From contig CAYHEC010000005.1 of assembly GCA_964355675.1 (NCBI GenBank), positions 1 to 64,000 on the forward strand: a DNA stretch of 64,000 bases, given 5' to 3'. This document shows, piece by piece, positions 1 through 15,000 of the stretch (within the stretch, counting starts at the first letter, position 1; every line of letters starts with the position of its first letter). The translations under genes were made by a program, and so were the position numbers. This DNA is from CAMBDS01 sp964355675. GTDB taxonomy: Bacteria > Electryoneota > AABM5-125-24 > Hatepunaeales > Hatepunaeaceae. Under the pieces are notes generated by a model. The model was not told where the DNA came from. It saw only the letters and a program-made list of their open reading frames with translations, and did not search any database.

Positions 1-3000
1 CCATGCAGACTGGCTTCGGCCGGATTACGGTAAGGATCGTCGGTCTCGGCGTAAGCCGTACCGTAGAACTCACCCGACGAAACTGGACTGAAGAACGCAC
101 GTACATCAACCGATTCCCCAGGCTCTAACGTCACCTCGCCCGCCGGTGGATCGATATGCGTCACCCCGGATAGCGACAACACGCTGAAGCCGTTGCCTGT
201 CCAGCCTTGCGGACCCTCGGCAAACGTCGCCGAAGCCGGGTACTCAACACCCGTTACCACATCGAAGTAACGGAACGAGAACCCTTCGTTATCACGGAAA
301 CCATCGATCACTTCGGTGTTCTGGTCGTCGCCAAATGCCGCTACGCCTACCGTATCACCAGCTACTTCAATTATATACGAACCACCACAGACCCCGCCCG
401 GTGTGAACACGCCGATCTCGCTGCCTTCCGAAAGGTCAGCGCCGTCAAGCGTAGCACGATTTAAAATCAAGCTATGGTTCTGATCGGTAATGACATACTG
501 GAAACGACCGCCTTCCCCTACACCGCCAGGAACCAAACGCCGCACCGAACGGACCGATACGTCGCCCACCGTGTTGGCTACGTAAAGGCCGTTGCCGCCG
601 CCAAAATCACCTTCCGCCTGGTACTCAGCCCCCGCCGCACTATCCCACAAGCGGAACCGAATCGCTTCACGCTCGCCAAACCCTTCCACCACGTCTTCCG
701 TCGCCGCGTCGTCGCCCCAGGCCGCCATCCCCACCGGATAGCCGTCAACCGTCACTGCGCCAAACCCGGCGCAGGTCCCGCTCAACGTGAACACGCCGAT
801 GTAGTCGCCCTCGGCAAGAGAATATCCCTGGATCGTCGCCGAAGAGATCAACAAACTCATGTTGTTGTCGGTCTCGGTGTAGCTCCAGTCAAACTCACGA
901 GGTTCGGGAGTCCCGGCTACAAACTCAACCGAGAACGGCGCGCCGGAAGTCGTCACGTTGGTAAGACGCAACGTCGCGCGACCCACGTTCTGAACCGTCA
1001 ACGCACGCTCAACCGTCGATCCGACCGCAGCTTCACCGAACTCGATGTCCGACAACTCCGCAACCGGGAACCACAAGCCGTCACCGGAAAGAGTTACTAC
1101 CGAAGGACTTGCGGGATCGTTGGACGAAATCGTCACTGTCCCGTCGAAGCTGCCGCCGTCTTCCGGCGCAAAAGTCACCGTCACGTCGGCGTACTGGTCT
1201 TGCGCAAGGCTGAAACCGCCCTGGTTGTCTAGTCGATAATAAGCGCCGCCAACCTCGATTCCGCCGACTTCCAGAACCTGCTGCCCGGTGTTCGTCATAC
1301 GGAACGTCCACGACGTGGACTCACCAACATACAAACCGCCAAAGCCATGACTGGCGTCGGAAAGCTCGAGCGACGCCGGGCTGAAAATACCATTACCAGT
1401 AAGATCTACCGTAACTTCAGGATTATATCTGTCGTTAGAGATGATGGTGAGAGTGCCTTGCTGGCTACCTTCTGCAACAGGTGAAAAATAAACAAGGATG
1501 TCGAGCGATTGGCCAGCAGGAATGTTAGAATTAGTAACTTCCTGAGGAGCAAGACCTCTTCCAGCCGAAGTAAGTATTACGGTTGCAAAGGCGTTACCTT
1601 GGAAGATCCCGTTACCATCGACATATTCAGGAGTAGCGGAATATTCGCGCCCGGCGGCGGTATCCCACAGCCGGAACGAAAGCGCCTGACCGGCAATAAA
1701 GCCTTCAACCACACCTTCGGTGTTATTGTCGTCTCCCCAAGCCGCAAGACCAACGGGATAACCAGCATCTGTCACAGCACTAAAACCGGCACAAACTCCA
1801 GCAGGCGTAAAGACACCGATGATGTTTCCTGCACCCAATTGATTACCGCGAAGAGTAGCATCATCAATGAGCATGGACATGTTGTTGTCAGTCTCAGTAA
1901 ATGTCCAGTAAAAATCTATAGGCTCAGGCTGGAAACCGACTGAGAAGATATTATTGTCAATCACCATATCGGTGATTTCGAGGTCGCCATCGCCGGTGTT
2001 GCTAACGGTTAGAATTTCTGCGCCGAGATCACCGATCATGACATCGCCGAAGTTTATCGCGCTTTGATCAACGACAATAGACGGACGAAGAACTATGACA
2101 CCGGAACCAGACAAAGCAATATCGATATCTCCATTATCTGGATCGTCGGAAACAATTGATAATGTGGACGCATAATCAGCAACTTGCGTAGGATTGAAAG
2201 AAACATTAAACTCAACGGATGAGTTCGGGAAAATGGTCAGTTCATCTCCGTCAAAATCGACAGCGAAAGCGTTATCCCCGGCAATCGAGATGTTTGAGAC
2301 ATGCAACCCCGCACTTCCAATGTTCCTGATGACCAGAGTCCAAAAGGCGGTCGTGTTAAGCTCAACCGAACCGAAATCATGTGTACTGGCATTGACGGAG
2401 ACTATCGGACGTCGTCCGCTAAAGCCGTTAAGAGTGAGAACACTAAAGGCATTGACGGTATATACTTCGGGACCTTCGCTGAAGTCAGCTTGGACAGAAA
2501 TTTCGATATGAGCATTACTATCCCAGATGAGGAACCTGAACGCCTCACCAGGCTGGAAACCTTCAGTAACGTTCTCTGTAGATTGGTCATCTCCCCAGGC
2601 GGCGGTACCAATTTCAGCGCCCGGAGTTTCAATGATGAAGCCTCCAGCGACGACTCCGGCGGGAGTGAGAATACCAACCTCATTACCTGCCAGGAGAGGA
2701 TCCCCATCGAGATTGACTGTGGTAACGATGAGCGAATGATTGTTATCAGTCTCGACAAATTGGAAATGGTTGCCTTCTTGTGGAGTAAATGACGTCAGCT
2801 CAACAAGCAACATTCCGTTATTAGCAAATCTGCCGTCACCTTGCAACAAGCGTGCGGATGCTTCAAATTCAATATTTGCAGAGGCATCCCAAATGCGGAA
2901 CGCAAGTTGTTCGCCAGTGACGAAACCTTCGATAATATCCTCTGTGGCAACATCATCTCCCCAAGCGGCAAGTCCAACAGGGAAGCCATCGACGCCTACT

Positions 3001-6000
3001 TCGCCTGCACCGGCGTTAGTTCCATTTTCAGTAAAGACGCCAATCTGGTCACCAAAGCCAAGAGACTCACCATCAAGAATAGCGGATTCTACCAAAATCG
3101 ACATATTGGCGTCGGTCTCAGTATAAGCCCAACGAAGGGCTCCCCGGACGCCGATGCCGGTTAGCTCAATAACGAGAGGATTACGTTGCATATCATTACT
3201 GACGATGGTGATGTTCCCGGAAATGTCTCCCTCAGCAGTAGGCCTGAAAATGACTGAAAAGTCGCTCGACTCACCGACGCCTAATATTAAACCGCTCAAG
3301 TCATCGACCAAGAAGTCTTCATTGTCAGAGACATTGGATTCTATGGTTAGATTAGAACCTCCACCGTTGTAAATAGAGAACGATGCCGAAGATGAAAGTC
3401 CCATCAAGATTTCACCAAAATCGTAAGAAAGAGCGGATAGATCGATGACCGGCGGCCCAGCCTCAACTCCGATACCGGTTAAAGTGATCATTAATTCAGG
3501 GGTATCTGAATCATTTGAGAATATCGTAAGAGAACCACTGAAATTAGCGGCGGCATTCGGACTGAATGTCGCAATCACATCGACATGATTTCCGGGTGTG
3601 AGAACTATGGCATCACCGCCGAAATCAGTGGTGAAAACGCCATTGTCGCTTTCGATACCGCTAATAGTGAGATCAAGTTCACCGCGGTTGAGAATTGAGA
3701 ATGCCCAGTCACGAGAAGTGCCGACTGGCAATCGAAGGAAATCATGATTACGTTCCGATACGAAGATATCCGGAGCCCGTCCAGACCGACCAGAAAGACT
3801 CAGAAGCGTAAATCCATTGTTCGTCCAAATCTCGGGACCATCCTCATATTCAGCTTGGGTATTGATTTCACGATGGAGTTCTGCATCCCAATAACGGAAA
3901 GCAAACGATTCGCCCGTTTGGAAACCATCTACTATCTCAGTGTTTTGGTCGTCACCCCATGCGGCGACACCAATTGATTCGCCAGGATTTACAACCGCCG
4001 CCGCTCCGGCGCAAAGCCCCTCGGGAGTGAAGACTCCTATTTCAATGCCAACTGTAAGCGCCGATCCATCCATCAAAGCACTGGTGATCAACAAGGAGTG
4101 ATTGACGTCTGTTTCTGTAAACCGGAAATGGTCTCCTTCTGAGAAAGCCGAAAGTGTCAGCAAGGAAAATCCATTGATCGCATACGTTCCATTACCTTGA
4201 CTATATTCAGCTGTTGCAGAGATTTCTAACTGGGCGGACTCATCCCAGAGTTTGAAACTCAATCCTTCTCCGCTAACAAAACCCTCTACAATCTCCGTGT
4301 TTATATCGTCACCCCACGCTGAAAGGCCGACTGGGAATCCGCCTTGGATCACAACCGCTCCAGCGCAGTTGCCTTCTGGTGTAAAGACTCCAATCTGGTC
4401 ACGGGTCACGAGAGATGATCCGTCAAATGTAGCGTCTTCGATTAAAAGGGACATATTGTTGTCGGTTTCTACATAACCCCAATGGTTTTCGCCGGCAAGA
4501 CCCTGACCTGTTACGTTCAAATTAAGTGTAGGGTTATCTGGATCGTCTGAATGGACTACAATCAATCCATTGTATTCCGAAACATTTTCAGGAGCGAACA
4601 CGACAGCGATGTCTCTTGTTTCACCTGGCTCGAGAGTGAAATTATTTTGATCAACCAGACTGAAGCCATCCCCAATAGATTCAATCGAGCTTATTTGGAG
4701 GTTTTCGCCACCTTCGTTACCGAGCACAAAATTATGAATTTGACGCAAACCGATCAGGACTTCGCCAAAGTCGAAGCTTCGTTCACTGACAACAATTTGA
4801 GGCGGTCCTGGTTCGATTGCCACTGCGTAAAGCGTTACCGGGAAAACGGGACGATCGGGATCATCAGAAATTATTTCAAGTTGACCAAAGACTTCGCCTT
4901 CGGCTTCCTCAGGAATGAACGTTACTACGGCAGAGCTTGCCTGTCCGGGTGTGAGCGTAAATTCGCCCTCAAAACCAACACTAAAAACGTCAGATCTGGT
5001 AGTTACTCGGATATCTGAAACCACGAGATCCGCATCACCAGTGTTTTGAAAGTCCAAGGTTCTGGGGCGGCTCGAACCGGTCGGAACTCTTCCAAAGCTA
5101 AGAAGATCTGTATCGACGCTGAGTTGTCCTGAACGACCAGTACGTCCGGAAAGTGATAGAATCGTGAAGCCATTAGTTGTCCAAACTTGTGGACCCACAA
5201 CATATTCCGGCGTTGCGTTATATTCGCGGCGGGCGCGACTGTCCCAGTATTTGAAAGCAAATTCTTCACCGATAGCAAATCCAGTAATCGTCTCATCACC
5301 AGATTCGTCTCCCCAAACGGCAAAACCAACCGGGAAAAGCCCGTCACCGGCATCAACAAGTGCGACGGCTCCCGCGCAAAGGCCATTTGTCGTAAATGCT
5401 CCGATTTCATCCCCAGATATGAGTAACTCGCCATCAAGTAGTGCACTTTCGATAAGCACTGAGTGGTTGGCGTCAGTCGTTACGAATCCGAAATGCGGTC
5501 CACCGGCGAATACTGAAAGACTCAATAATGCGACGCCATTGGGAGTAAATATCCCCTCCCCTTCGGCATATTCTGCCTGAGCAACATATTCCTGATCTGT
5601 GGATGCGTCCCAGATTCGGTAGGAGATCGTTTCACCCTCAACAAAGCCTTCGACAACTTCTTCCGTTGTGACATCATCGCTCCAGGCGGCGACTCCGACT
5701 GGAAATTCATTTTCGACAACTGCTACACCGGCACAAATGCCATTTTCAGTAAATACTGCGATTTGATCGAGTGACTCAATGGAACGCCCATCAATTTCAG
5801 CGGCCTCGATCAGCAACGACATATTGTCGTCGGTTTCGACAAATGCCCAATGGTAGCTTCCAAGTGTTCCAATACCCATTACTTCAACATTAATTCTCGG
5901 CTGGTCTGGATCATTGGAGTCGATTATAACCACACCTGAGAATTCGCCCCTTGCAAACGGCGTAAACGTAACAGTTGCAACTTGTGACGCTCCGGGCTCG

Positions 6001-9000
6001 ACTACAAATGCTTGATCTGGAGTAACCGTGAACCCGATTCCGTCAAAAGTCAGTCTATCGACATCAAGATTCTCGGCGCCTGCATTAGTGATCGTGAAGC
6101 TCCAAGCTTCACTAAGTCCGACAAATACTTCACCGAAATCATGAGCGTTTTCCGAGAGTTGGATTTGAGGCGGACCAGCTTCAATTCCGGTACCAGCGAG
6201 ACTCACATCAAGGCGGGGTTCGTTTTCTGCGTTCGAGAGGATGGTCATTGTGTCGAAAAAGTCTTCGGCATCCTGTGGAGCAAAGCTGATCGTGATGATG
6301 AACGACTGGCCGGGAGTGACAGTAACTTCACTTTCGAAATCTGTTACGAAGGGATAGCCGCCGATCTCTACGCCGGATACCATCAGGTCGGCGTCACCGG
6401 TATTGGATACAGTTAGTTCATGCTGGCGAGTTACACCAATCGGGGTACGGTTGAAAAGGACTTCTCTTTCGGAAACATCTACTAATGCTACTGCCTCTGT
6501 GTAAGAGGAGAGTGAGAGAATGGTAAAGCCGTTATTGACCCAAGTCTGTGGTCCATTCGAATACTCTGCTTCAGCTTCATGTTCTTGTCTGGCGGACATA
6601 TCATAGATTCGGAAAGCAAAACTTTCGCCTCCACTGAACCCTTCGACAACATTCTCGGTTCTAATATCATCTCCCCATGCCGCAAAACCGGCTGGGAACA
6701 ATCCTTCTCCTCCTGCCGAAAGCACTACTCCACCTCCGCAAGCGCCTGTTGAGGTGAAGACACCAATCTCGTCACCGCTCTGCAAACTCTCTCCATCAAG
6801 CTCTGCACTGGAGACTAACAACGAGTGGTTGACGTCGGTAGTAATAAACTCAAAATGGGGGCCGGGCTGGATTCCGCGTCCGGTAAGTTGAACCATTGCG
6901 GGATTTTCGTCAGGGTCGTTCGAGGTGATAATTACTTCCCCAGAGTAGTCACGAACCTCTGTGGGTGAAAAGAAGACATTTATATCGACGCCTGAACCGG
7001 GATTGACAACTGTTTCACCCTGCCAATCAACTGAAAATCCAACGTCTTCGATAAAGACATTGTTAACCGTCAATCTGTCGTTCCCGTCGTTGGATATCCG
7101 CAGGCTCCAGACAGCCGTATCGTATGCTTCGACCGAGCCAAAATCGTTTGAATTTTGGCTAAGTGTAATATCCGGCTCGCCTTCGGTGACTCCTGTGCCG
7201 GACAAGGTTACTGTAACGGGGTTTTCATCTATATCATTTGAATAAATGGAAAGAGTTCCTGCATAGTCTCGCTCTGAGGTGGGTTCAAAGAATACATCAA
7301 ACGAAATAGTCTCGTTCTGAGCAATACTAATCCCTTCCTCAAAGGGAACAGTGAAAGCGTCTTCTTCCAAAGTAATGGCAGTAATATTTAACGGGAGGTA
7401 GCCTCGATTGGTTATCTCGAACTGCCATGAGGCAACGTTTCCGATAGAAATATCGCCGAAGTTATGTTCATTTGCAGAGAGATCAATATCAGGCGGCGGT
7501 TGAGGAAGACCCGTACCGACGAGACTAACCGAAACTGTTTGATTGTTCGGATCGTTGGAAGTTATCTCTAAACTACCGTTGTATTCGCGCTCTTCTTCTG
7601 GTCTGAAGCCAAAGGAGACAATATAGCTTTCACTCGGAGCAAGCTCGAATCCATTCTCAGCATCCATGGAAAAGCCTTCGCCGGACAGAGCCAATTGGTT
7701 GACTGTCAAGGTTGCGGTTCCGCGGTTGGAAATCGTCACTTCGCCTTGAGCCGCCTCAAAGATGATCACGCCGCCAAAGTCTATCTGGTCTGTGGATAGT
7801 GCAATCTGTGGACGTGTTTCATGCTCTGCAATAAGCGAGAGCGATGTAATGTTGTTTACACCCCAAACTTCAGGACCATCCTCATAGTTCGGGAACGCGA
7901 CGATCTCCTCCTGAGCGGAAATGTCCCAGAACTTGAACGAAAATGCTTCGTTAGCAAGGAAGCCTTGAATACCTTCCCGTTCGCGGTCGTCACCCCAAGC
8001 TGGAAATCCTGCTGGGTATATCTCACCATCTTCTGAAGCGAGGATGATCGCGCCAGCACAAACCCCGCTCGGCGTAAAGACAGCTATTTCATCACCTTGG
8101 ACAAGCAATTCGCCGTCAAGAGTGGCGGCGTTCACAAGAAGCGAATGGTTTTCCCCTGACGTGGTGAAATCGAAGTGCGGTCCGGCTGGAATACCAATGC
8201 CAACGATGTTTAGTACAAATTCGCTTTCGTCTGGATCGTCTGAAATGATCGTAAACTGCGCCGTCCGTTCACCAAGATCGGAGGGGCGGAAGGTTACGTT
8301 AAATACTTCAGAAGATCCAGGATTGATCTGGAGAGCCCCGAATGACGCACTGAAATCACCATTTTGCAGTTCGGCGCCTTGAACATTAAGCATGTCATTA
8401 CCGACGTTGGCGATAATGAACTCTCGTGTCGATGCGGAATATAGTTCGACTTCCCAATCAGAGTTGTCGCGCGCGGCAACGTCGATGTCAGGCGCGCCTT
8501 CAGAGATTCCGGAACCAGAGAGGGAAATTTCAACAGGATTCTCGTCGGGATCGTTCGAAGCGATATGGAGAGTGGAGTTATAACCACGTGCTTCTGTCGG
8601 CGCAAAGAAGACATTTATCGAAGCAGATTCGCCAGATGCTATGTTAATTTCACCGTTAAAATCGGTAGAAAAGGCACCATCGTCGGAGGCAATATTGCTA
8701 ACAACAAGAGGAAGGAATCCTTCATTGCTGATATCGATTTCCCAAGTGGCGGTATTGCCGAGGGCAATTTCACCAAAGTCGTGAGCGGTATTGCTGACTG
8801 CAATATCGGCGGGTGGTTGAGCGAGACCAGATCCAGAGAGATTTATTACGACTGTTGATTCATCGGGATCATCCGACTCAATAGTCAACTCCTCATTATA
8901 ATCGATCGCTTCGGTCGGCTGAAACACTGCCGCGATCTCAATGCGTTGTCCAGGAGCCAGAGAGAATCCTCCAGTACTGCCAGGAGTGAAAACGCCTTCC

Positions 9001-12000
9001 GGACAGGAGATGCTGGTAACATTCAGCTGGGCCGTCCCCATATTGGTGATGAAGAAGGATCGATTGGAAGTTTCGCCGACAATCACTCCACCAAAATCAA
9101 TCGCATCAGGCGAAATGGCAATGTCCGGACGGGCTTCATGTTCGGCAACCAGCCTAAGTATAGTGAAGCCGTCGCCGACAAATCGTTGCGGACCCTCGAG
9201 GTAATTGGGAAAGGCACTGATCTCCTCTTGAGCTGAGAGATCCCAAATCTTAAACGCGAAATCTTCGTTGGGGAAGAAGCCCTGTCTGCCTGCTTGATTC
9301 TGGTCGTCGCCCCATGCGGCAAGCCCTGCCGGATAGAGAGCTCCACCTTCAAGCGGAGTCAGTACATATCCACCTGCACAGAAGCCATCAGGTGTAAATA
9401 CACCGATTTCGTCCCCTTCGACGAGAGACTGTCCATCGATTGTCGCGCCACTAATAAGGAGAGAGTGGTTCCCGCCGGTCTGAGCAAAATTGAAGTGCGG
9501 ACCGGGCTGACCGCCTCTGCCATACAGTCCACCCTCAAGAGATCCTTCGTCTTCGTCATCAGATGTGATAGTGAAGACGCCGCTGTAATCGGTGATTTCC
9601 TCAGGAGTGAAGACAAAAATAATGTCAGCGGTTTCACGGGCGGCAATGATTAGTGAACCGTCAAAGTTGGCAAAGTTGGTTGTGAATACGCCGAGATTGG
9701 TCGAAATGTCGGTTATTGTCAAATTGCCAGTACCGACGTTGGAAATAGTCAATGTCCAGTTGTCGCTCCGCCCAACTGGGACTTCGCCGAAGTCGTGGTT
9801 AAGATCGGAGTAATCGATTTCAGGAACAATAACACTGCTACCTACGCCGCTCAACTGACACTCGACTTCCCCGTTATCGGGGTCGTTAGAGGCAATGACC
9901 AGCGTGGCGGAGAAGTCGCCTGCGTCCGGCGGGGTGAAGTAAACATTCAGAACGACGGACTCGTCGGGCGAGATTTCGACAGCGTTGCCAAAGTCGGACC
10001 AGAAGGCTTCATTGTCGATTGAGACGGAAGTAATACTTAGGTCAGCGTTTCCAACGTTTAGGATGGTCACTACCCAATCCGCAGTCTCGCCTATTCCGAC
10101 CTCGCCGAAGTCGTGGACATTTTCGGAGAGCTGAATAACCGGTCGCGCTTGAGTGTAGGCAAACAATCTCCCAATAATAGTCAACCCGCCGTTGATCCAC
10201 GCATGAGGACCTTCGGAGTATTCGATTTCCGCATCGATTTCCAAATCGGCAGACGCGTCGAACATCTTGAAAGCAAATGCTTGACCTGAGGTAAATCCAG
10301 GCGTTCCACCATCAGCGCCAAATGCCGCAAGACCTGCAGGGTAAATTCCGTCTTCGCTGTCGATAAGGATAACTCCACCGGCGCAAGCGCCGCCGGGTGT
10401 GAAAACGCCGATCTCGTCTCCAGCTACCAATTGGCCATTATCGATTAATGCGGAATTGATAAGGATCGAGTGATTAGTGTTTGTTTGACCAAACTCAAAG
10501 TGACGAGCAAGCACTCCAGCCCCGGAGAGATTAACTACAATCTCGCCCTCATCAGCATCGTCAGATTCAATGGTCAGATTGCCTTGGTATTCCTGAACCT
10601 GAGTTGGCGTAAAGGTAATATCAATATCCTGCGAATTTCCAGGAGTGATTACATTACTCTCGCCGTTATCAGTCATGGAAAACCCTTCTCCACTTAGAGT
10701 AACCGCTGTCAGAGTTAAATCGCCGGTTCCATTGTTAGAGATAGTGACGGTCTGCGTCGAATTACGACCAATGGCGATGTTTCCAAAAGCAAGCGACTCG
10801 GGAGCAACTGCAATGTCAGGAATTCTCTCTTCCGTACCCGTACCGGTAAGGCTTACTGTAACTTCTGATTCATTGCCATCATTAGAAACAATCGTCAAAG
10901 TCCCACTGAAGTCGCCCGCGGCATCAGGTCCGAATGTAACATCCACGGTCAAAGCGCTATTGGGATCGATCGAAGTTTCACCACTGAAGTCGGTGGAGAA
11001 AACATCATTATCATTCGAGGTCACAGAATAAATTGTGAGAGTAGCGCCACCAATATTTTGAATATCAAATGCCCAATTCCTCAACGCGCCAACAAAAACC
11101 TCGCCGAATTCGTGGCTAACGGCTGATAAGTCGATCTCCGGAGCCGCCTCTGACTGCGCAGAAAGTCTAACCACTGTGAATCCGCCGTTCAGCCAGGATT
11201 GCTGACCTTCGACAAATATCACGGTTGCGTTAAATTCTGCGTCTATGGAAGCATCATAGAGACGAAAGGCAAATGGTTGTCCGGCAGTAAAACCTTCGAC
11301 TGTTTCGGTGCCATTATCATCTCCGAATGCACCAAGCCCGGCAGGGAATATATTGAAGTTCACGTTTCCTGCACGCCTTGGCGGTGCGCCATCCCCACCG
11401 CGATCCGCAAGAATCACAGCTCCGGCACAAATACCAGCGGGAGTAAAGACGCCGATCTCATCGCCGATGACCATTTCCTCGCCGTCAAGTTCAGCAGTGT
11501 TGATCAATAGGGAATGGCTTGTCCCGGTTTGTAGGTAGGTAAAGTGAGGTCCGGTGAAACCGGTACCTGTTAGTTCTACATCGACGACTGACTCATTATC
11601 GTCATCAGAGGAAATCCGCAATGTTGCGAAGAAGTCGCCGTCCTGAGGCGGAGCAAACGTGACCGTTACATCGACCGATGCACCCGCCGTTAATTCGCCG
11701 ACTTCGCTCCAATCAAATGTGAACCCGTTTTGTTCCTCTGTAAATCCGATGCTGGATATAGTAAGTGCACCAGTACCATCGTTGGTGATGGTAACAATCT
11801 CAGAAGCTTCGTTTCGAGTATCGACGTCGCCAAAATCAATTGATAGAGGCGAAACGGTAATCTCGGGAACAACGATTAATGTGCCGCTACCAGATAGATC
11901 TATCTGAATCGGGCTTTCGTTTTCGTCATCGGAAGCAATCGTCAAGACATCGGTGAAGTCGCCGGAACCTGATGGGGTGAACGTCACCGTGAAGACCGCA

Positions 12001-15000
12001 GATTCATTCGGGGCAATTTGAACGGCTTGGGCGAAATCAGTGCCATACGCCTCATTTTCAAGCGACATATTCGATATCGTCAACGGGGCGCCGCCAATAT
12101 TATTGATGGTCAACTCCCAGTCGCGAGAATCGCCTACCGCTACTTCGCCGAAGTTATGAGCGAGATCACCCTCTGCTATATCGATTTCAGGCGCCGCCTC
12201 GGACTGGGCATTGAGGCGCAATGTGGAAACGCCGCCGTTTTGCCAGTTTTCAGGGCCTGAGACATAGACCGGTGTAGCATCGTACTCGGTATTGGATATA
12301 TCATCCCAGATAGTGAAGGAAAATGCTTCACCAGCCGAAAATCCGTCCACCTGCTCCGTGCCTTGATCATCACCGAATGCGGCGAAACCGGCGGGGAATA
12401 CTCCGTCTGCGTCGTCAAGAATCGTCGCTCCGGCGCACAATCCAGCAGGAGTGAAAACACCTATTTCAGCGCCAGCCTCAAGGCCCATGCCATCGAGTTC
12501 AGCGCTATTAATAAGGAGCGAATGACTCGTCCCGGTACTGGCGAAGAGGAAGTGTGGACCAACAACACCGGAGCCTGAAAGCGAAACATCGACAACGGAT
12601 TCATTCTCATCATTAGAAGAAATCCGCAAAGTCGCGGAGTAGTCTCCACTTTCGTCAGGGGCGAAGGTTACACTAACATCCCGCGAGTCACCGGGGGCGA
12701 CTGAAGCGTTATTATTCCAGGAAAGGCTGAAGCCTCCCCCACCGCCAACTACATCGACGAGTACGATGCCATCGATAGTCAAGTCCCCGGTGCCGTCGTT
12801 GGTAATCGTGACAACTTCCGTCACCTGATTTCGAGTATCGATCTCACCAAAGTTGATTGCAAGAGGCGCGACGACTATTTCTGGAACGATGACTTCGGTC
12901 CCAATTCCAAACAATGAAATATTGATCGAACCCTCGTCAGCATCATCTGAGGAAACCGTCAATGTAGCGCTGAACTCATTAGCGCTTGGCGGAGAGAATG
13001 TTACGGTAACGGCAACAGAGCCATTCGGTTGAATTATAGTGTGAGCTTCGAAATTGACTGAAAATTCATCAGCGTTGGAGGTGATTGAGTGAATCATTAA
13101 CTCGGCGCCACCAACGTTCGAGATCACAAACTGCCAACTCGAACTGCCGTTGACCGCAACCTGCCCAAAGCTATGCTCAAGGTATTCGTTAGCAATATCT
13201 ATTTCAGGAGCCGCAACCGATTGGGCGTTCAGATGGAGACTGGTAAAACTTCCGCTCTGCCAGACTTGCGAACCGTTGTCATATATGGCAATTGGTTCGT
13301 ATTCAGTGTTCGTTGAGGCATCCCAGACCACGAAACTGAATGCTTCCCCAGGTGTAAATCCATCAAGCGCTTCTGTGTTCGGATCGTCGCCGAATGCACC
13401 TAATCCTGCCGGGAAGACTCCATCAGCCGCATCGAGAATCGCCGCTCCAGCGCAGAGTCCTCCTGGTGTAAACACGCCAATCTCATCGCCTATGGCGAAG
13501 GGCTCTCCATCAAGGAGAGCTGAAGTGACCAGTAAGCTGTGGCTGGATCCGGTCGATGCAAAGAGGAAGTGCGGACCGACGACACCGACGCCGGAGAGTT
13601 CAACAGACACCGTAGCTTCATCTTCATCATCGGAAGTAATTATCAGCATTCCGCTGAATTGAGCCGCTTGATCCGGTGCGAACGTAACAGAAACTTGCCG
13701 GGATTCATTGGGTTCGAGTGTCGCATCTTGGTTCCAGTCAAAAGAGAATCCACCCATCTCACTCTCAACTGAAATCCCGTTCAAGGTCAAAGTGCCCGTG
13801 CCAGTATTCGTTATGGAAACGTCACGAGTAAGTTGATCGCGAGTATCGACACTACCAAAGTCGATACTAAGCGGATCCACAACTATTTCAGGCACAATTA
13901 CTTCTGTGCCTATTCCGAAAAGAGAGATGCTGATTTCGCTCTCGTTGAAGTCATTGGAAGCTATCACTAATGAAGCGCCAAATTCGTCTGCATGATCAGG
14001 TGAGAACAAAACCGTGACAACTGTAGTCCCATTCGGATCTACAGTGATTGGCTGAGTGAAATCTGTGGTGAAAAATTCGCTATTAGTGCTGATGTTCGAG
14101 ATTACGAGATTTGCACCGCCCAAATTTCCAATGGTCAATTCCCATTCCGAGGTGGCTCCGACCGCGATCTGATTGAAGTCATGAAGCATATCGCCTTCGG
14201 CAATTTCAATCTCAGGCGCGGCGACAGACTGGCTGTTCAGGCGAAAAGTACTGACTCCCCCACTTTGCCAAGTCTGGGGACCGGAAACAAATATTTTCGT
14301 TGAATTATATTCGTTTTGAGATGAAGCATCCCAAACTCGGAAGTCAAACGCATCGCCACCTGTAAATCCCGGTGTTTCGCCATCAGCTCCAAACGCCGCA
14401 AAACCGGCAGGAAAGAGATCCTGAGCGGGGAGCGTAATTGCTCCGGCGCAAGTTCCACCGGGAGTAAAGACACCGATCATATCTCCGGTCACTAATGACT
14501 GTCCATCGAGAATCGCTTCATTGATGACGACACTGTGACTCGTGTTTGTTTGTGAAAATCGGAAATGATCACCGATAATACCTGAACCGGTAGCCTGAAC
14601 AACTATGACCGCTTCATTATCATCATCGGAATCGATCTGGAGATTTGCGCTGTAATCACCAGCGTCGCCAGGGGCGAAAGTCACCGTAACTTGACGAGAT
14701 TCGTTAGGTTCGATAGTCCCGTCTTCATTCCATGCGAAGCTGAACCCCCCGGCTCCGCCAACCACATCGACGAGAGAAATGCCGCCAATAGTCAGGGTTC
14801 CGGTTCCAGAATTAGCGACGGTTACGACTTCCTGAACAGTTTCGCGCGTATCGACATTGCCGAAAACAATACTGGCAGGTGTAACATCAATTTCTGGTTC
14901 GATGACTTCTGTGCCGGATCCAGAAAGCGATATATTTAAGGGAGACTCATTACCGTCGTCAGAATTTACCCCAAGAGTGGCAGAAAACTCAGTAGCGGCA

